The position numbers and the translations under genes are program-made. This document shows, piece by piece, positions 20,422-29,754 of a DNA stretch of 64,000 bases. Positions within the stretch are counted from its first letter, which is position 1. Every line of letters begins with the position of its first letter. The stretch comes from Sphingomonas sp. H160509 (GTDB lineage: Bacteria; Pseudomonadota; Alphaproteobacteria; Sphingomonadales; Sphingomonadaceae): assembly GCF_024124765.2 (NCBI RefSeq), contig NZ_JAMXSR020000002.1, forward strand, positions 3,430,001 through 3,494,000, in the 5' to 3' direction. The notes below the pieces were generated by a model. It made no database searches. It saw only the letters and a program-made list of their open reading frames with translations, and was not told where the DNA came from.

Positions 20422-21909
20422 CTAGTTGGTATCGGCGCGCAACCGGTTCAACGGGTGCCACGCACGGGTGTTCGCCTGCCATTGGCTGAGGCGTGTGGAG
20501 ACCAGCGACCATCGCAGCGGCCGCGCCAGCGGGATGAACGCCACGTCCTCGTTCATCGCGGCGTCGGCGGCCGCGATCCTGGCGCCGCGTTCGGCCAGCG
20601 TCGGCGCCTCGCGCGCCGCTTCCAGTGCCGTCCGCGCCGCATCGCCGCAAGCGACGCAGGCCGCCGCCAGATACCAGCGCGCGCTGTCGTAGGGGCGCGA
20701 CCGCATCAACCAGCTTCAGCTCGGCCGCGTCGTCGATCCCGACCCGCCGGGGAGGATACCGATCGCCATCAGCGACGCCGCGACCTGCGCATACAGCAAC
20801 GTCGCCCCCGGCCCGGTGGGCAGCGCGACCCGCAGTTCGATCGGTCCCGGAATCTGCTGTTTCCAGCCTGCAACCCGCAGGCGCGCGGCGGCGCGACGTT
20901 CGTCCTGCGTCAACAGCGTCCATGCCGGCACCTGCGGCAGCGAGGCGGAGTCGAGGATATCTGGCAGGATGCGATCCGCCGCGTCCCAGTTCGGCGCGAC
21001 CGCCGCCGTCACCGCCGACCGGTCGATCGCCTGCGACACGGCGGCGCGGTTGGCGGCATCGGCCAGGAACCCGTCGCGCCGGACGATCGCCAGTCCGAAT
21101 AGCCCCACCGCCGGATCGACGCGGATGTTCGCCGGCGCGATACTGGTCGCCGCCAGCAACGGCCAGTCGACGAAGCTGCCCCCCGCTCACCAAATCGGAG
21201 TCGCGATTGGCGAAGCGCGCGATCGCCCGCGCCGCACGCTCGCCGATCAGCCGGACATCCTCCTGCGGCTTTGCCTCGCGCTGGTCGTCGGGATCGGCTT
21301 GGCCGGGATCGAACGCCGGGCGCAGCAACGGTGCACGACCGCGATGTGCCACGCGGAACGGTCCGGTCCCACCGGTCGGACGCAGCCGCAGCAACGCGAG
21401 TTCGGGTTGCGCGAACAGCTTCAGCAGGTCGGGGCGGGGCCGCGACAGCCGCACCTCGATCACCTGCGGCGTCATCACGACGATCTCGTCGATCGCGGTG
21501 AGGAACGGCGCGAGAGGATTGCGTGCGCCCGCCGCCGCCCGTGCGGTATCGGGGCCGCCGATCTGTCGCCTTAGCATTGCCACCACCTGTTCGGCGGTGA
21601 CGGGCGTACCGTCGCCCCAGTCGCCCTCGCGCAGGCGGAAGATATAGCTCATCCCGCCATCGATCACGATCCAGCGCTCGGCGATCCCCGGCTCGATCTG
21701 TCCCGCGGCATCGAACCGCACCAGCCCCCTGCGCGGTCGAGTCCATCAGCAGGCGGGCAGGGGGTGTCGAGTGCGACGCGGCTCGCATCGGCGACATGCG
21801 GGACCCCGCCGATCGCACTGACGACCACCGCGCCGGTATCCGGCCGCCGATCGCACGCGGCGAGCGCCGCGCACCCGGCGAATAGCGCGACGCTCGCCGT
21901 AAGCCGCAT
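20422..21909 (-). CDS. Family-5 ABC solute-binding lipoprotein (about five frameshifts)
   Basis: Periplasmic peptide/nickel-type binding lipoprotein. ATG 21909 gives a signal peptide with lipobox LAAC. The core begins LLMDSTAQGLVRFDAAGQIEPGIAERW, then SYIFRLREG.WGDGTPVTAEQV, which is diagnostic of the family (SBP_bac_5). Shifts lie near 21764, 21726, 21185, 20751 and 20693, four of them extra bases and one missing. Correcting them gives exactly 494 aa. No ABC permease or ATPase is adjacent, so it is an orphan. The density of shifts is the highest here; a real decaying gene cannot be excluded, but each shift is in a G/C run as in essential genes nearby. Confidence 0.7.
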
Positions 21910-22080
21910 GCGTCGCCTGCGTTCAGCGCCCGGTCGCAAACCGGGTCGACCGCCTGAATCCGATCGCAGCACAAGAATCTGGTGGATCGTCGACGTCAGC
22001 ATCGTCGACGGTGTAGGCCCGGACGTCCCGCGGGGCAACGCAGAGGGCACCGCGCACCACCCGATAAACGCGTTGCGACG

Positions 22081-22473
22081 TTACCGGCCACCTCGAAATG
22101 CGAAGGTGAAGCGATAGGCGCTGCCCTTTGCGGGCTGAGCATCCACGCGCCGCACCGGGCTGGCCGCGACCAAGGTCAGCGCGCCGTCCGCGACGTTGAC
22201 GGGCATGCCGAGCGTCAGATCGATCTGCCTGGACCAGCCGCCGCCCATGACAGTCGCGCGCACCACGAGCCGCCCCGCCCAGACGCACTGCACATCAACC
22301 GGGCAGCGACTGTCTTCGATGACCCGGTCCGCGCGCACTTTCGGTCCGTCGACGAACGCGGTCTGGCCAAGCGCTATCGGACCTTCGACCGGGACATGCG
22401 CCGTGCAACCCGTGATAAACGTCCCGGCCAATGCCAGGATTGCCGCCCGCAGCCAGGCTCCACGCTCAACCAC
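22081..22473 (-). CDS. Small conserved lipoprotein of unknown function
   Basis: A 130-aa protein with an N-terminal hydrophobic signal and lipobox ITGC (Cys23). The mature part contains DSRCPVDVQCVWAGRL, with two Cys that could pair, then a predicted beta-rich domain ending in aromatic RFTFAF. I do not recognise a named family with known function. The GTG start at 22473 overlaps the 3' end of the I78 inhibitor gene by eight bases, so the two are likely co-expressed. Confidence 0.6.
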   Translation of the reverse strand: MVERGAWLRAAILALAGTFITGCTAHVPVEGPIALGQTAFVDGPKVRADRVIEDSRCPVDVQCVWAGRLVVRATVMGGGWSRQIDLTLGMPVNVADGALTLVAASPVRRVDAQPAKGSAYRFTFAFRGGR

Positions 22474-22756
22474 AGGACGCGGAAACCACCCGGCCGTCCG
22501 CGACGACGACGGTCACGCGCTCCTGCCGGTAATCGCGCGTCATCGGATCGCCCGGTGCAAGCCGGCGGACCACGGCGCTCCCCGTCCGGCGAAGAATATC
22601 CGTGTCGCTAGGCGCGCTCTGCCCGACGAGCGCCGCGGCGGCATCGGCGCGGCATAGTCCCGTACTCGGCCGGTCGTTCGTGCCGGTCGAGGCGCAGGCT
22701 CCGAGGCACGCCAGCCCCAGCATCGACACCAGCATGCTTCCCTTGATCGTCGTCAT
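22466..22756 (-). CDS. I78-family peptidase inhibitor lipoprotein
   Basis: A 96-aa periplasmic lipoprotein with lipobox LGAC (Cys21). The mature domain has the I78 signature: a Cys-Arg-Ala-Asp start, ALVGQSAP, a central RRLAPGDPMTRDYRQERVTV and a terminal Cys-Gly. I78 proteins inhibit serine peptidases. ATG 22756 follows GGAGG by five bases; an in-frame GTG two codons earlier overlaps that site and is less likely. It is followed by the overlapping small lipoprotein gene. Confidence 0.78.
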   Translation of the reverse strand: MTTIKGSMLVSMLGLACLGACASTGTNDRPSTGLCRADAAAALVGQSAPSDTDILRRTGSAVVRRLAPGDPMTRDYRQERVTVVVADGRVVSASCG

Positions 22757-22924
22757 CGTCACCTCCCCGTCACCGTAAGCCGCGCCCCTGATTAGCGAGC
22801 CGAACCTGAACGGTAGACGGTGCCGACGGCGGATAGTCTTGATCGAACGGGCGGGGGCGTGCCCCGGTATCCAGTGCGACGGCGTGCAAGGCCGACCGTC
22901 TGCGGAAGGCCTTGCACCACGTGG

Positions 22925-24361
22925 TCAGCTGATATGCACGGCCTTCGTGACCAGATGCGCGGCGATGCCCTCTGGACCGTCCTCGGAACCGTGACCGCTC
23001 TCCTTCACGCCGCCGAACGGACTGTCGGGATAGCTGAGCCGGACGTTGTTGATCGCGATCATCCCCGCCTCGATCGCGTCGCCGAGCATGTTCTGGCGAC
23101 GGCCATTCTCGGTGAAGCAATACGCCGCCAGCCCGAACGGCAGGCGGTTGGCTTCGGTCACCGCGTCCTCGTCCGTCGCGAACCGGCTCAGCAGGGCGAC
23201 CGGACCGAACGGCTCCTCGTTCATCGCCCGCGCCGACAGCGGCACGTCGGCCAGCACGGTCGGCTGGAAGAAGAAACCGCCCTTGCCGCCATAGTCGCCA
23301 CCCGCGAGCAGCTTGGCGCCGTGCCCGGTCGCGTCCCCGACCAGCTCGGCGATCGCATCGGGACGGCGGGCGTTGGCCATCGGGCCCATCTGGCTCGCCG
23401 CATCCATGCCGTCGCCGATCTTCAGCGCGCGCGTCCGCTCGGCAAAACCGGCGGCAAACCGGTCGTAGATGCCGTCCTGCACATGGAAGCGCGTCGGCGC
23501 GACGCAGACCTGGCCGGCGTTGCGAAACTTGTGCGCGACCAGCGTATCGAGCGTCTTCTCCAGATCGCAATCGTCGAACACCAGCACCGGGCCGTGCCCG
23601 CCCAGTTCCATCGTCGTCCGCATCATCGTATCGGCAGCCAGCTTCATCAGCGCCTTGCCGACCGGCACCGACCCCGTAAAGCTCAGTTTCCGCGTGATCG
23701 GCGAGGCGAGCAGGTGGCGCGATACCATGTCGGGCACGCCGAACACGCACTGCGCGACGTCACCGGGCAATCCGGCGTCCTGGAAACAGCGCATGACCTC
23801 GACCGCGCTACCCGCGGTTTCCTCGGACGGCTTGATGATGATCGAGCAGCCGGCCGCGACTGCCGGCGCGATCTTGCGCACGACGTTCATGATCGGGAAG
23901 TTCCATGCGCAGAACGCCGCCACCGGGCCGACCGGCTGGTGCAGGACCAGGCTGCGCGTACCCGCTGGGCGGGGCAGGACGCGGCCATAGACGCGCAGGC
24001 CCTCGGCGGCGTGGAAGTCGAGCAGCGCGGCGGCAAACGCGACTTCGCCCTTCGCCTCGGCCTGGATCTTGCCCTGCTCCAGCGTTGCGATACGCGCGAT
24101 ATGATCGCCGCGCTCGCGCAGCAGTTGCGCGGTCCGGACCAGGATCGCGGCACGCTTTTCCGGCGGGGTCGCACGCCATGCGATAAAGCCGCGCTGCGTC
24201 GCCTCCAGCGCACGATCGAGGTCCGCGGCATTGGCGAGCGGCAGTGCCGCCTGTCCCGCACCGGTCGCCGGGTTCAGCACGTCGCGAGTCTCGCGACCGT
24301 CGCCGCTCAGCCATTCGCCGGCGATGTAGAGCCCGAGCTTGGTGTCATAGGCGGTGGTCAT
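22925..24361 (-). CDS. NAD(P)-dependent aldehyde dehydrogenase, succinate-semialdehyde type
   Basis: Oxidises an aldehyde to its acid in the cytoplasm. It is 478 aa and frame-intact. The NAD site begins FTGSVPVGKALM, the general-base Glu is in MELGGHGP, and the nucleophile Cys in RNAGQVCVAPTR. The EEPFGPVA and NNVRLSYPDSPFGGVKESG blocks resemble the succinate-semialdehyde dehydrogenase group. ATG 24361 has GGAGA six bases upstream. No GABA aminotransferase is near, so the natural substrate is open. It is divergent from the phospholipase C gene. Confidence 0.83.
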   Translation of the reverse strand: MTTAYDTKLGLYIAGEWLSGDGRETRDVLNPATGAGQAALPLANAADLDRALEATQRGFIAWRATPPEKRAAILVRTAQLLRERGDHIARIATLEQGKIQAEAKGEVAFAAALLDFHAAEGLRVYGRVLPRPAGTRSLVLHQPVGPVAAFCAWNFPIMNVVRKIAPAVAAGCSIIIKPSEETAGSAVEVMRCFQDAGLPGDVAQCVFGVPDMVSRHLLASPITRKLSFTGSVPVGKALMKLAADTMMRTTMELGGHGPVLVFDDCDLEKTLDTLVAHKFRNAGQVCVAPTRFHVQDGIYDRFAAGFAERTRALKIGDGMDAASQMGPMANARRPDAIAELVGDATGHGAKLLAGGDYGGKGGFFFQPTVLADVPLSARAMNEEPFGPVALLSRFATDEDAVTEANRLPFGLAAYCFTENGRRQNMLGDAIEAGMIAINNVRLSYPDSPFGGVKESGHGSEDGPEGIAAHLVTKAVHIS

Positions 24362-24710
24362 AATCGTCTCCGTTGTTGGCGTCGCGTCCGGCTGAACCGT
24401 CATGTCGTCGTCGATCGTCGCCGCGGTAAGACCCAAGGCGCGATCGAGGGATCGTCCGTGGCAATCGCCGGGTCGATCGAGCGAAATGCCGGGATCGTCC
24501 GGCACGGCGGTCACAGCATATGGCAGCGGGTCCGCAGGCTCAACCGGAGCGATGCGATCGTCGCGCCTATCATCGGTGCGGAGGCCCGGCCCCGCGCCAC
24601 GCCTCGTGTCACGTACATGACACGCATCGGGCATACGGAGCAGGCGCACAGTATTTTGTGCGATCCCACGCTCTTGCGGATCGTGCGCGTTCATTATTCG
24701 GATCGTGGCC
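24362..24710. other. Divergent intergenic region between aldehyde dehydrogenase and phospholipase C
   Basis: No gene is recognised in these 349 bases. It must hold both divergent promoters. The only notable structure is the near-palindrome at 24606-24623. Open frames here are extensions of the neighbouring genes' shadows. Confidence 0.55.
24606..24623. promoter_or_regulatory. 18-bp near-perfect palindrome upstream of phospholipase C
   Basis: GTGTCACGTACATGACAC reads the same on both strands except for one mismatched pair. It lies about 88 bases before the phospholipase start, an operator-like placement. It contains two TGTCA/TGACA half-sites facing each other. PhoB boxes need direct repeats of a similar half-site, so this is not a standard PHO box. 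Confidence 0.4.
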
Positions 24711-26810
24711 ATGACAGAAGTTTCTCGTCGCACGCTGCTCGCCGCCGGCCTGTCCGGTGCGACGCTGTCCGCGTTTCCCGCGGCGATCGCGCGGGCGGCG
24801 GCGATCGCACCCGACGTGAAGACGGGCTCGATCATGGATGTCGAGCACGTCGTCATCCTGATGCAGGAGAATCGCGGCTTCGATCATTATTTCGGGTCGC
24901 TGCGCGGCGTCCGCGGGTTTGCGGACCGGTTGCCGATCCCCGTCCCGTCCGAGGGCGACGCGACGAAGCCGGCGCCGGTCTGGTACCAGAGCGATCGAAC
25001 CGCCCCCGGCGGCGCGCGGACGGTCCTCCCGTTCCACCTCGCCACGCGGACGAATTTCGACCTGATGCGGATGGAGGGCACGCCGCATAGCTGGCCCGAT
25101 GCGCAACGGGGCTGGGATGACGGTCGGATGGCGCACTGGCCCGAAGCCAAGAGCCAGCGCGCGATGGGGCATTATCGTCGCGAGGACATCCCGTTCCAGT
25201 TCGCGCTCGCGGAGGCGTTCACCGTCTGCGACGCGTATCATTGCTCGGTCCAGACCGGGACCAACACCAACCGCCTGTTCCTGTGGAGCGGCACCAACGA
25301 TCCCGGCGGCACGCTGGGCGGTCCGGCGATCGGCAATTCGCACGACAGTTTCCCCGCGGACGGCGGCGCTGCCGATCCGTATCGCTGGACGACGGTGGTC
25401 GAGCGGTTGCAGGCGAAGGGTGTCGACTGGCGCATCTACCAGGACATGGCCGACAATTTCACAGACAACCCGCTGGTCGGCTTCGCCGCGTTCCGCGATG
25501 CGCACCAGGGTGGTGGGGATGCCGCATTACGAGAGCGCGCGCTGACGACCCGCGGGCTCGACGTGTTGCGCGCCGACGTGCTCGGCGGGCGACTGCCGCA
25601 AGTGTCCTACGTCATCGCCACCGCGAAAGGCTCCGAGCATCCCGGCCCTTCGAGCCCCGCGCAAGGCGCCGCCTATACCGCCGACGTACTCGACGCGCTG
25701 ACCGCCGACCCCAAGGTCTGGGCGCGGACCGTGCTGCTCGTGATGTTCGACGAGAATGACGGCTTCTTCGATCACGTCCCGCCGCCGGCGCCACCCTCGC
25801 ACGCCGCCGACGGCACGCTGCTCGGCGGATCGACGGTCGATCTCGATGGCAGCTATCACCTCCACCCGAGCAAGGGCGATGCCGCGCTCGATCTGCCCGC
25901 TTATCGGGGCCGGGCGTATGGGCTGGGCCCGCGCGTGCCGATGTACGTCGTCTCGCCGTGGAGCCGGGGCGGGTGGGTCAATTCGCAGGTGTTCGATCAC
26001 ACCTCGGTAATCCGCTTCCTCGAACGCCGGTTCGACTTCCACGAACCCAACATCGCGCCGTGGCGCCGCGCGGTCTGCGGCGACCTGACGTCCGCTTTCG
26101 ACTTCACCGCGGCCGACCCTGCGCCGTTCGCCGCGATGCCCGATCCACGGCCCGATGCCGTCCGGGCCGCGGCGATCCCCAAGCAGATAAGCCCCCAAGC
26201 GCCAGCCGGGTCGCTGCACCCGTGGCAGGAACCCGGCATCCGCCGCGCTCGTCCGCTGCCCTATGCCTTGGCTGTCAGCGAGAGGATCGCGGATCGCGCG
26301 ATCCGTCTACGCTTCACTGCGGAAGGGACGCAGGCGGCGGTGTTCCACGTCTACGACCGCACCGCCCTGACCCAAGCGCCGCGCCGCTTCACCGTCGAGC
26401 CCGGACACGCGTTGGACGGGCACTGGCCGTTCGACGACGCGGGCCTTTACGATCTGTGGGTGCTCGGCCCGAACGGCTTCCACCGCCATTTCACCGGCAG
26501 CGGAAACGATCCCGCACACCGGCACCGGATGCAGTGGATCACCACCGCGGACGATCTCGTTCTGCGACTGCCCGGCAGCCAGCGCGACCATGGTCTGGTG
26601 GCGAGCGTTGCGGCGATCGGCATGACGCCCAAGGTGATACCATTGGCCGAAACACGCTATCGCTGGCCTCTCCGCGACAGTTTCGGCTGGTACGACGTCA
26701 CGGTGTCCACAGCGACGGCTCCCCGATTTCGGCGTCGCGTGTCCGGCCGCGTCGATGCGCCGGGCCGGATCACGTGTAGCGATCCGTTTCCGCCTGACGC
26801 GCACGCGTAG
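24711..26810 (+). CDS. Phosphocholine-specific phospholipase C, Tat-exported
   Basis: Secreted enzyme that splits phosphatidylcholine-type lipids into diacylglycerol and a phosphorylated head group. The N-terminus has a twin-arginine signal (SRRTLLAAGLSG). Acid-phosphatase-like motifs follow: MQENRGFDHYFG, DAYHCSVQTGTNTNRLFLW and MFDENDGFFDHV. Two beta-rich C-terminal repeats complete the 699 aa, typical of the PlcC/PlcH/PlcN group. ATG 24711 is preferred to GTG 24705. Frame intact. Likely roles are phosphate scavenging or membrane-lipid turnover. Confidence 0.9.
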   Translation: MTEVSRRTLLAAGLSGATLSAFPAAIARAAAIAPDVKTGSIMDVEHVVILMQENRGFDHYFGSLRGVRGFADRLPIPVPSEGDATKPAPVWYQSDRTAPGGARTVLPFHLATRTNFDLMRMEGTPHSWPDAQRGWDDGRMAHWPEAKSQRAMGHYRREDIPFQFALAEAFTVCDAYHCSVQTGTNTNRLFLWSGTNDPGGTLGGPAIGNSHDSFPADGGAADPYRWTTVVERLQAKGVDWRIYQDMADNFTDNPLVGFAAFRDAHQGGGDAALRERALTTRGLDVLRADVLGGRLPQVSYVIATAKGSEHPGPSSPAQGAAYTADVLDALTADPKVWARTVLLVMFDENDGFFDHVPPPAPPSHAADGTLLGGSTVDLDGSYHLHPSKGDAALDLPAYRGRAYGLGPRVPMYVVSPWSRGGWVNSQVFDHTSVIRFLERRFDFHEPNIAPWRRAVCGDLTSAFDFTAADPAPFAAMPDPRPDAVRAAAIPKQISPQAPAGSLHPWQEPGIRRARPLPYALAVSERIADRAIRLRFTAEGTQAAVFHVYDRTALTQAPRRFTVEPGHALDGHWPFDDAGLYDLWVLGPNGFHRHFTGSGNDPAHRHRMQWITTADDLVLRLPGSQRDHGLVASVAAIGMTPKVIPLAETRYRWPLRDSFGWYDVTVSTATAPRFRRRVSGRVDAPGRITCSDPFPPDAHA

Positions 26811-26858
26811 ACTTGGTCGGTCCACCAGGGCCAACACGACCGCATAGCCGCTAACGCG

Positions 26859-27109
26859 TCATCCGGCGGGAGATTTCCGATCGGCGTCTTCCTCGCGCAG
26901 GAGCTGGAGAAGCTCCTCGATCTCGTCCGATCCATAGCGCAGTGCCATGTCGTCCACCTCGATCTCGACCATAGCGCGATCCTCCGACGACCAACCGGCG
27001 AGGATGTCGGCACAATCGGCCAAAGACCCGCGCGCAACGCTCTTCCGCTCCCCACCCGATGTGTCGGTGCGGTAGATCGTGGCCGGCTCACTCAGCGGAT
27101 AGGTCGTCA
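26859..27109 (-). CDS. Small acidic hypothetical protein
   Basis: An 83-aa soluble protein. It begins MTTYPLSEPATIYRTD and has an acidic C-terminal half (VEIEVDDMAL, DEIEELLQLLREEDAD) likely to form a helix. No family is recognised and no signal peptide is seen. ATG 27109 follows GGAAGAGA. It lies in a group of acidic, stress-type small proteins with the DUF892 gene upstream on the same strand. Confidence 0.55.
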
Positions 27110-27149
27110 TGGAATTCGTCTCTTCCGTCCAGCACTGTATGGGATGTGG

Positions 27150-27178
27150 ATGCCCGCCGACTGCATGCCGGCGGGCAT
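27150..27178. terminator. Hairpin between the DUF892 and acidic-protein genes
   Basis: ATGCCCGCCG pairs exactly with CGGCGGGCAT around a nine-base loop, just downstream of the DUF892 stop. No T-run follows on the minus strand, so it may only attenuate or protect the transcript. Confidence 0.4.
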
Positions 27179-27184
27179 TCGACG

Positions 27185-27694
27185 TCATTCGTCTTCATCT
27201 TCTGCGTCGATGTTGACGGTCGTCTCGGCGAGCTTCGTCATATATTCGTCGCCACCGTAGATGTCCTTGGTGGCCGCGCTGAGCTTCTTATGGTCGTCCT
27301 TGAGACTCAGCGCCTTGGCGTACGCCGTCGCCGTGCCGAACCCGGCAATCCCGTAATGCGTCATCCGCTGATACTGCGCGATGATCATCACATCGAGCAG
27401 CGGACCCTTTTCGGGACCTTCCTCGAGCACATGCTTGGTAGCTTCGGCGACAAGGCCTTCCATGCCCTTGCAATGCTCCTTCGAGACCTTCTCGTCGTTC
27501 GACGCGATCAGGTCCTTGAGCAGGTCGGTATGCGTCTCGATATCCGCCTGCGACTTGGTCAGCATCTCCTTCAGCGATGCGTCGCTCGCCTTCGACGTGA
27601 TCTTCTTGAGGACCTTCTTCATCTGGTCGTTCGCGGACCACAAATCCTTCAGTTCGTCGGTATAGATTTCCTGGAGATCTTCGGGTGCAGACAT
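27185..27694 (-). CDS. DUF892 (YciE-like) ferritin-like protein
   Basis: A 169-aa four-helix protein of the DUF892/YciE family. The start LQEIYTDELKDLWSANDQMKKVLKKI and the internal DVMIIAQYQRMTHYGIAGFGTATAYAKAL are family hallmarks. The conserved Glu/His residues can form a diiron-type site, but activity is unproven. Homologues are strongly induced in osmotic and general stress. An acidic tail follows (NIDAEDEDE). Its neighbours, the acidic proteins and an alcohol dehydrogenase, suggest a stress module. Confidence 0.85.
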   Translation of the reverse strand: MSAPEDLQEIYTDELKDLWSANDQMKKVLKKITSKASDASLKEMLTKSQADIETHTDLLKDLIASNDEKVSKEHCKGMEGLVAEATKHVLEEGPEKGPLLDVMIIAQYQRMTHYGIAGFGTATAYAKALSLKDDHKKLSAATKDIYGGDEYMTKLAETTVNIDAEDEDE

Positions 27695-27777
27695 GGGATC
27701 ATCCTTATGAGTTCACCGGCGGAATGCGCGGCGGCTGGTTTTGAATTGCGGGAAATGCAGACTTGGGCGCGGCGACC

Positions 27778-28243
27778 TCAGCCGGCGCCGGGCTGCTTCT
27801 GCTCGTCCTCGTAGTCGGCATCGGTACCTATCTTGCCGCTGGCCTCGGCTTCGGCGATGCCCGACGTCTCGACGACCTCGATCGTGTGACCTTCGGCCGA
27901 GATCGCATGCGGTTCGCGGTCGGCATCCGGGTCGGCGGCGATCGTCGTGCGGTCACCGCCGTCCGAGCCTGCGACGCCGTTAGCCGCGCTGCCGCCGTCT
28001 TCGCCAGCCTGACCGCCGCCGTGATAGGCGATGTCGGTCTGGCCGCCATGCGCCATGAAACCGGTGTTCGTCTCGGTCTTGCCGGCATGCGGGTTGGGAT
28101 AGGACCCGCCGCCACTTTCGCCGCCTTCGCTGCGACCGTGAACGTCGGCGCCATCCTGGCCGTGGGGCGAGTCCGAAACGCCGTCCGGTGCGCCCTTGCT
28201 CGCTGGATTGCCGGGAACGGGGGGTATGAACCTTGTCACTCAT
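27778..28243 (-). CDS. Acidic Gly-rich hydrophilic protein (one frameshift)
   Basis: A 154-aa, highly hydrophilic, Gly/Asp/His-rich protein with no hydrophobic core, probably disordered. It starts MSDKVHTPVPGNPASKG once an extra C is removed (GGGGGG at 28219-28224). ATG 28243 has AGAAGGA upstream. No family is recognised; composition resembles desiccation- or stress-linked disordered proteins, which is an inference only. It is between the DUF892 gene and the alcohol dehydrogenase terminator. Confidence 0.55.
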
Positions 28244-28276
28244 CGGTACGTCCTTCTGAATGTAGCGGATCAAAAA

Positions 28277-28313
28277 CCGGCCCGGTCCGCTCATCGGGAG
28301 CGGACCGGGCCGG
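28277..28313 (-). terminator. Rho-independent terminator of the alcohol dehydrogenase gene
   Basis: Positions 28277-28292 pair perfectly with 28298-28313 (16 bp, five-base loop). On the minus strand the stem is followed by TTTTTG. It starts eight bases after the dehydrogenase stop. Confidence 0.88.
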
Positions 28314-28320
28314 GGAGGGG

Positions 28321-29494
28321 TTACGGCCGGAGCACGACCTTGATGACGCCGTCCTGCTTGTCGCGGAACTTCTGGTACATCTCGGGCGCATCCTCGAGGC
28401 TGGCCGGGTGCGTGACGACGAAGCTCGGGTCGATGTCGCCCGCCTCGATCCGGGCGAGCAGCGGCTTGGTATAGGCCTGGACGTGGGTCTGGCCGGTCTT
28501 GATCGTCAGCCCCTTGTTCATCATCGCGCCGATCGGGATCTTGTCGCCCATCCCGACATAGACGCCGGGGATCGACACCGTGCCGCCCATCCGGCAGCTC
28601 ACGATCGCCTCGCGCAGCACATGAACGCGGTCGGTCGCGAGGAACGTCGCCGCCTTTACCTTGTCGATCACCGCATCCATCGCGCCATGACCCGAAGCCT
28701 CTGCGCCGACCGCATCGATGCAGCTGTCAGGACCGCGGCCCTTGGTGCGGAACTGGAGCTCGTCATAGACACTGTCGACTTCCGCGAAGTTGATCGTCTC
28801 CCGCGCCGCCGGCCTCGGCCATCGCCAGACGCTCGGGCACCTCGTCGATCGCGATCACGCGGCCGGCACCGAGCATCAGCGCCGAGCGGATCGCGAACTG
28901 GCCGACCGGACCGCAGCCCCAGATCGCCACGGTATCGCCCGGTTCGATCTGCGCATTCTCGGCGGCCATATAGCCGGTCGGGAAGATGTCGGAAAGGAAC
29001 AGCGCCTGCTCGTCGGTGACGCTGTCGGGCACCTTGATCGGGCCGATATCCGCCATCGGCACGCGCAGATACTCGGCCTGGCCACCGCAATAGCCACCCA
29101 GCATGTGGCTGAACCCGAACAGGCCGGCGGGCGAATGACCCATCGCCTTGATCGCCATCTCCGAGTTCGGATTGGTCCGCTCGCACGCGGAGAACAGCCC
29201 CTTGCGACAGAAGAAACAATCGCCGCAGCTGATCGTGAATGGCACCACGACGCGGTCGCCGATCTTCAGGTTGGTGACTTCAGAGCCGAGCGCGACGACG
29301 ACGCCCATGTTCTCGTGACCAAGGATGTCGCCCGCCTGCATCGTCGGCTGGTATCCGTCGAGCAGATGAAGATCGGACCCGCAGATCGCGCAGGCCGTAA
29401 CCTTGATGATCGCATCGCGCGGATGCTTGATCTCGGGATCTGCAACAGTATCGACCCGAACATCGCCTTTTCCATGCCAAACAAGTGCGCGCAT
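28321..29494 (-). CDS. Zinc-dependent alcohol dehydrogenase, FdhA-like (one frameshift)
   Basis: Medium-chain zinc dehydrogenase of 390 aa. The catalytic zinc site starts with CAICGSDLH and GHENMG. The structural zinc loop has four Cys in SCGDCFFCRKGLFSACE. The NAD site is WGCGPVGQF. The insertion around GFSHMLGGYCGGQAEY and the C-terminal GGTVSIPGVYVG match glutathione-independent formaldehyde dehydrogenase-like enzymes. An extra G near 28797-28805 breaks the frame at AEAGGA; the C-terminal part is intact. ATG 29494 (MRALVWHGKGDVR) is used. A strong terminator follows. Confidence 0.85.
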
Positions 29495-29679
29495 CAGAAG
29501 ATCTCCGTCATAGAATTGCAGCCTAGTGCTCACGCACGACACGACATCGCGTCAGACATGACCCGGCAATGGCGCAAACGCCGCCTGATCATCATCAACA
29601 CTATGCACTGTCGCCACGAAGTCTCGGCCGCGACGTTTCCGCGTCGTCGCCGTCAGCGTGAACATATCCTGGGGAGTAT

Positions 29680-29705
29680 AGCGATCAAAGTGGCGTCATC
29701 GTTCC
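29680..29705 (-). promoter_or_regulatory. Possible EcfG-type promoter upstream of alcohol dehydrogenase
   Basis: On the minus strand GGAAC (29705-29701) is followed after 17 bases by CGCT, one change from the alphaproteobacterial general-stress sigma factor consensus GGAAC-N16/17-CGTT. It is about 190 bases from the ATG, farther than usual. The stress-type neighbours make it plausible. Confidence 0.25.
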
Positions 29706-29740
29706 TGCGTCACGCCAATATCCGCAGTTAAAATTTCATG

Positions 29741-29754
29741 TTGATTGTGATCAA
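29741..29754. promoter_or_regulatory. Perfect FNR/FixK-type box
   Basis: TTGATTGTGATCAA matches the consensus TTGAT-N4-ATCAA at all ten fixed positions. It lies in the AT-rich centre of the divergent region, 247 bases upstream of the alcohol dehydrogenase and 289 bases upstream of the HAD gene. An oxygen-responsive Crp/FNR-family regulator is implied; none is encoded in the window. Confidence 0.6.

Noticed and set aside
19991..21721. Apparent long protein containing DUF4112
   Set aside because: The N-terminal part is the solute-binding protein read through several indels. DUF4112 has its own ATG at 20416.
24606..24623. PHO box upstream of phospholipase C
   Set aside because: The half-sites face each other instead of forming the direct repeat with 11-base period needed by PhoB.
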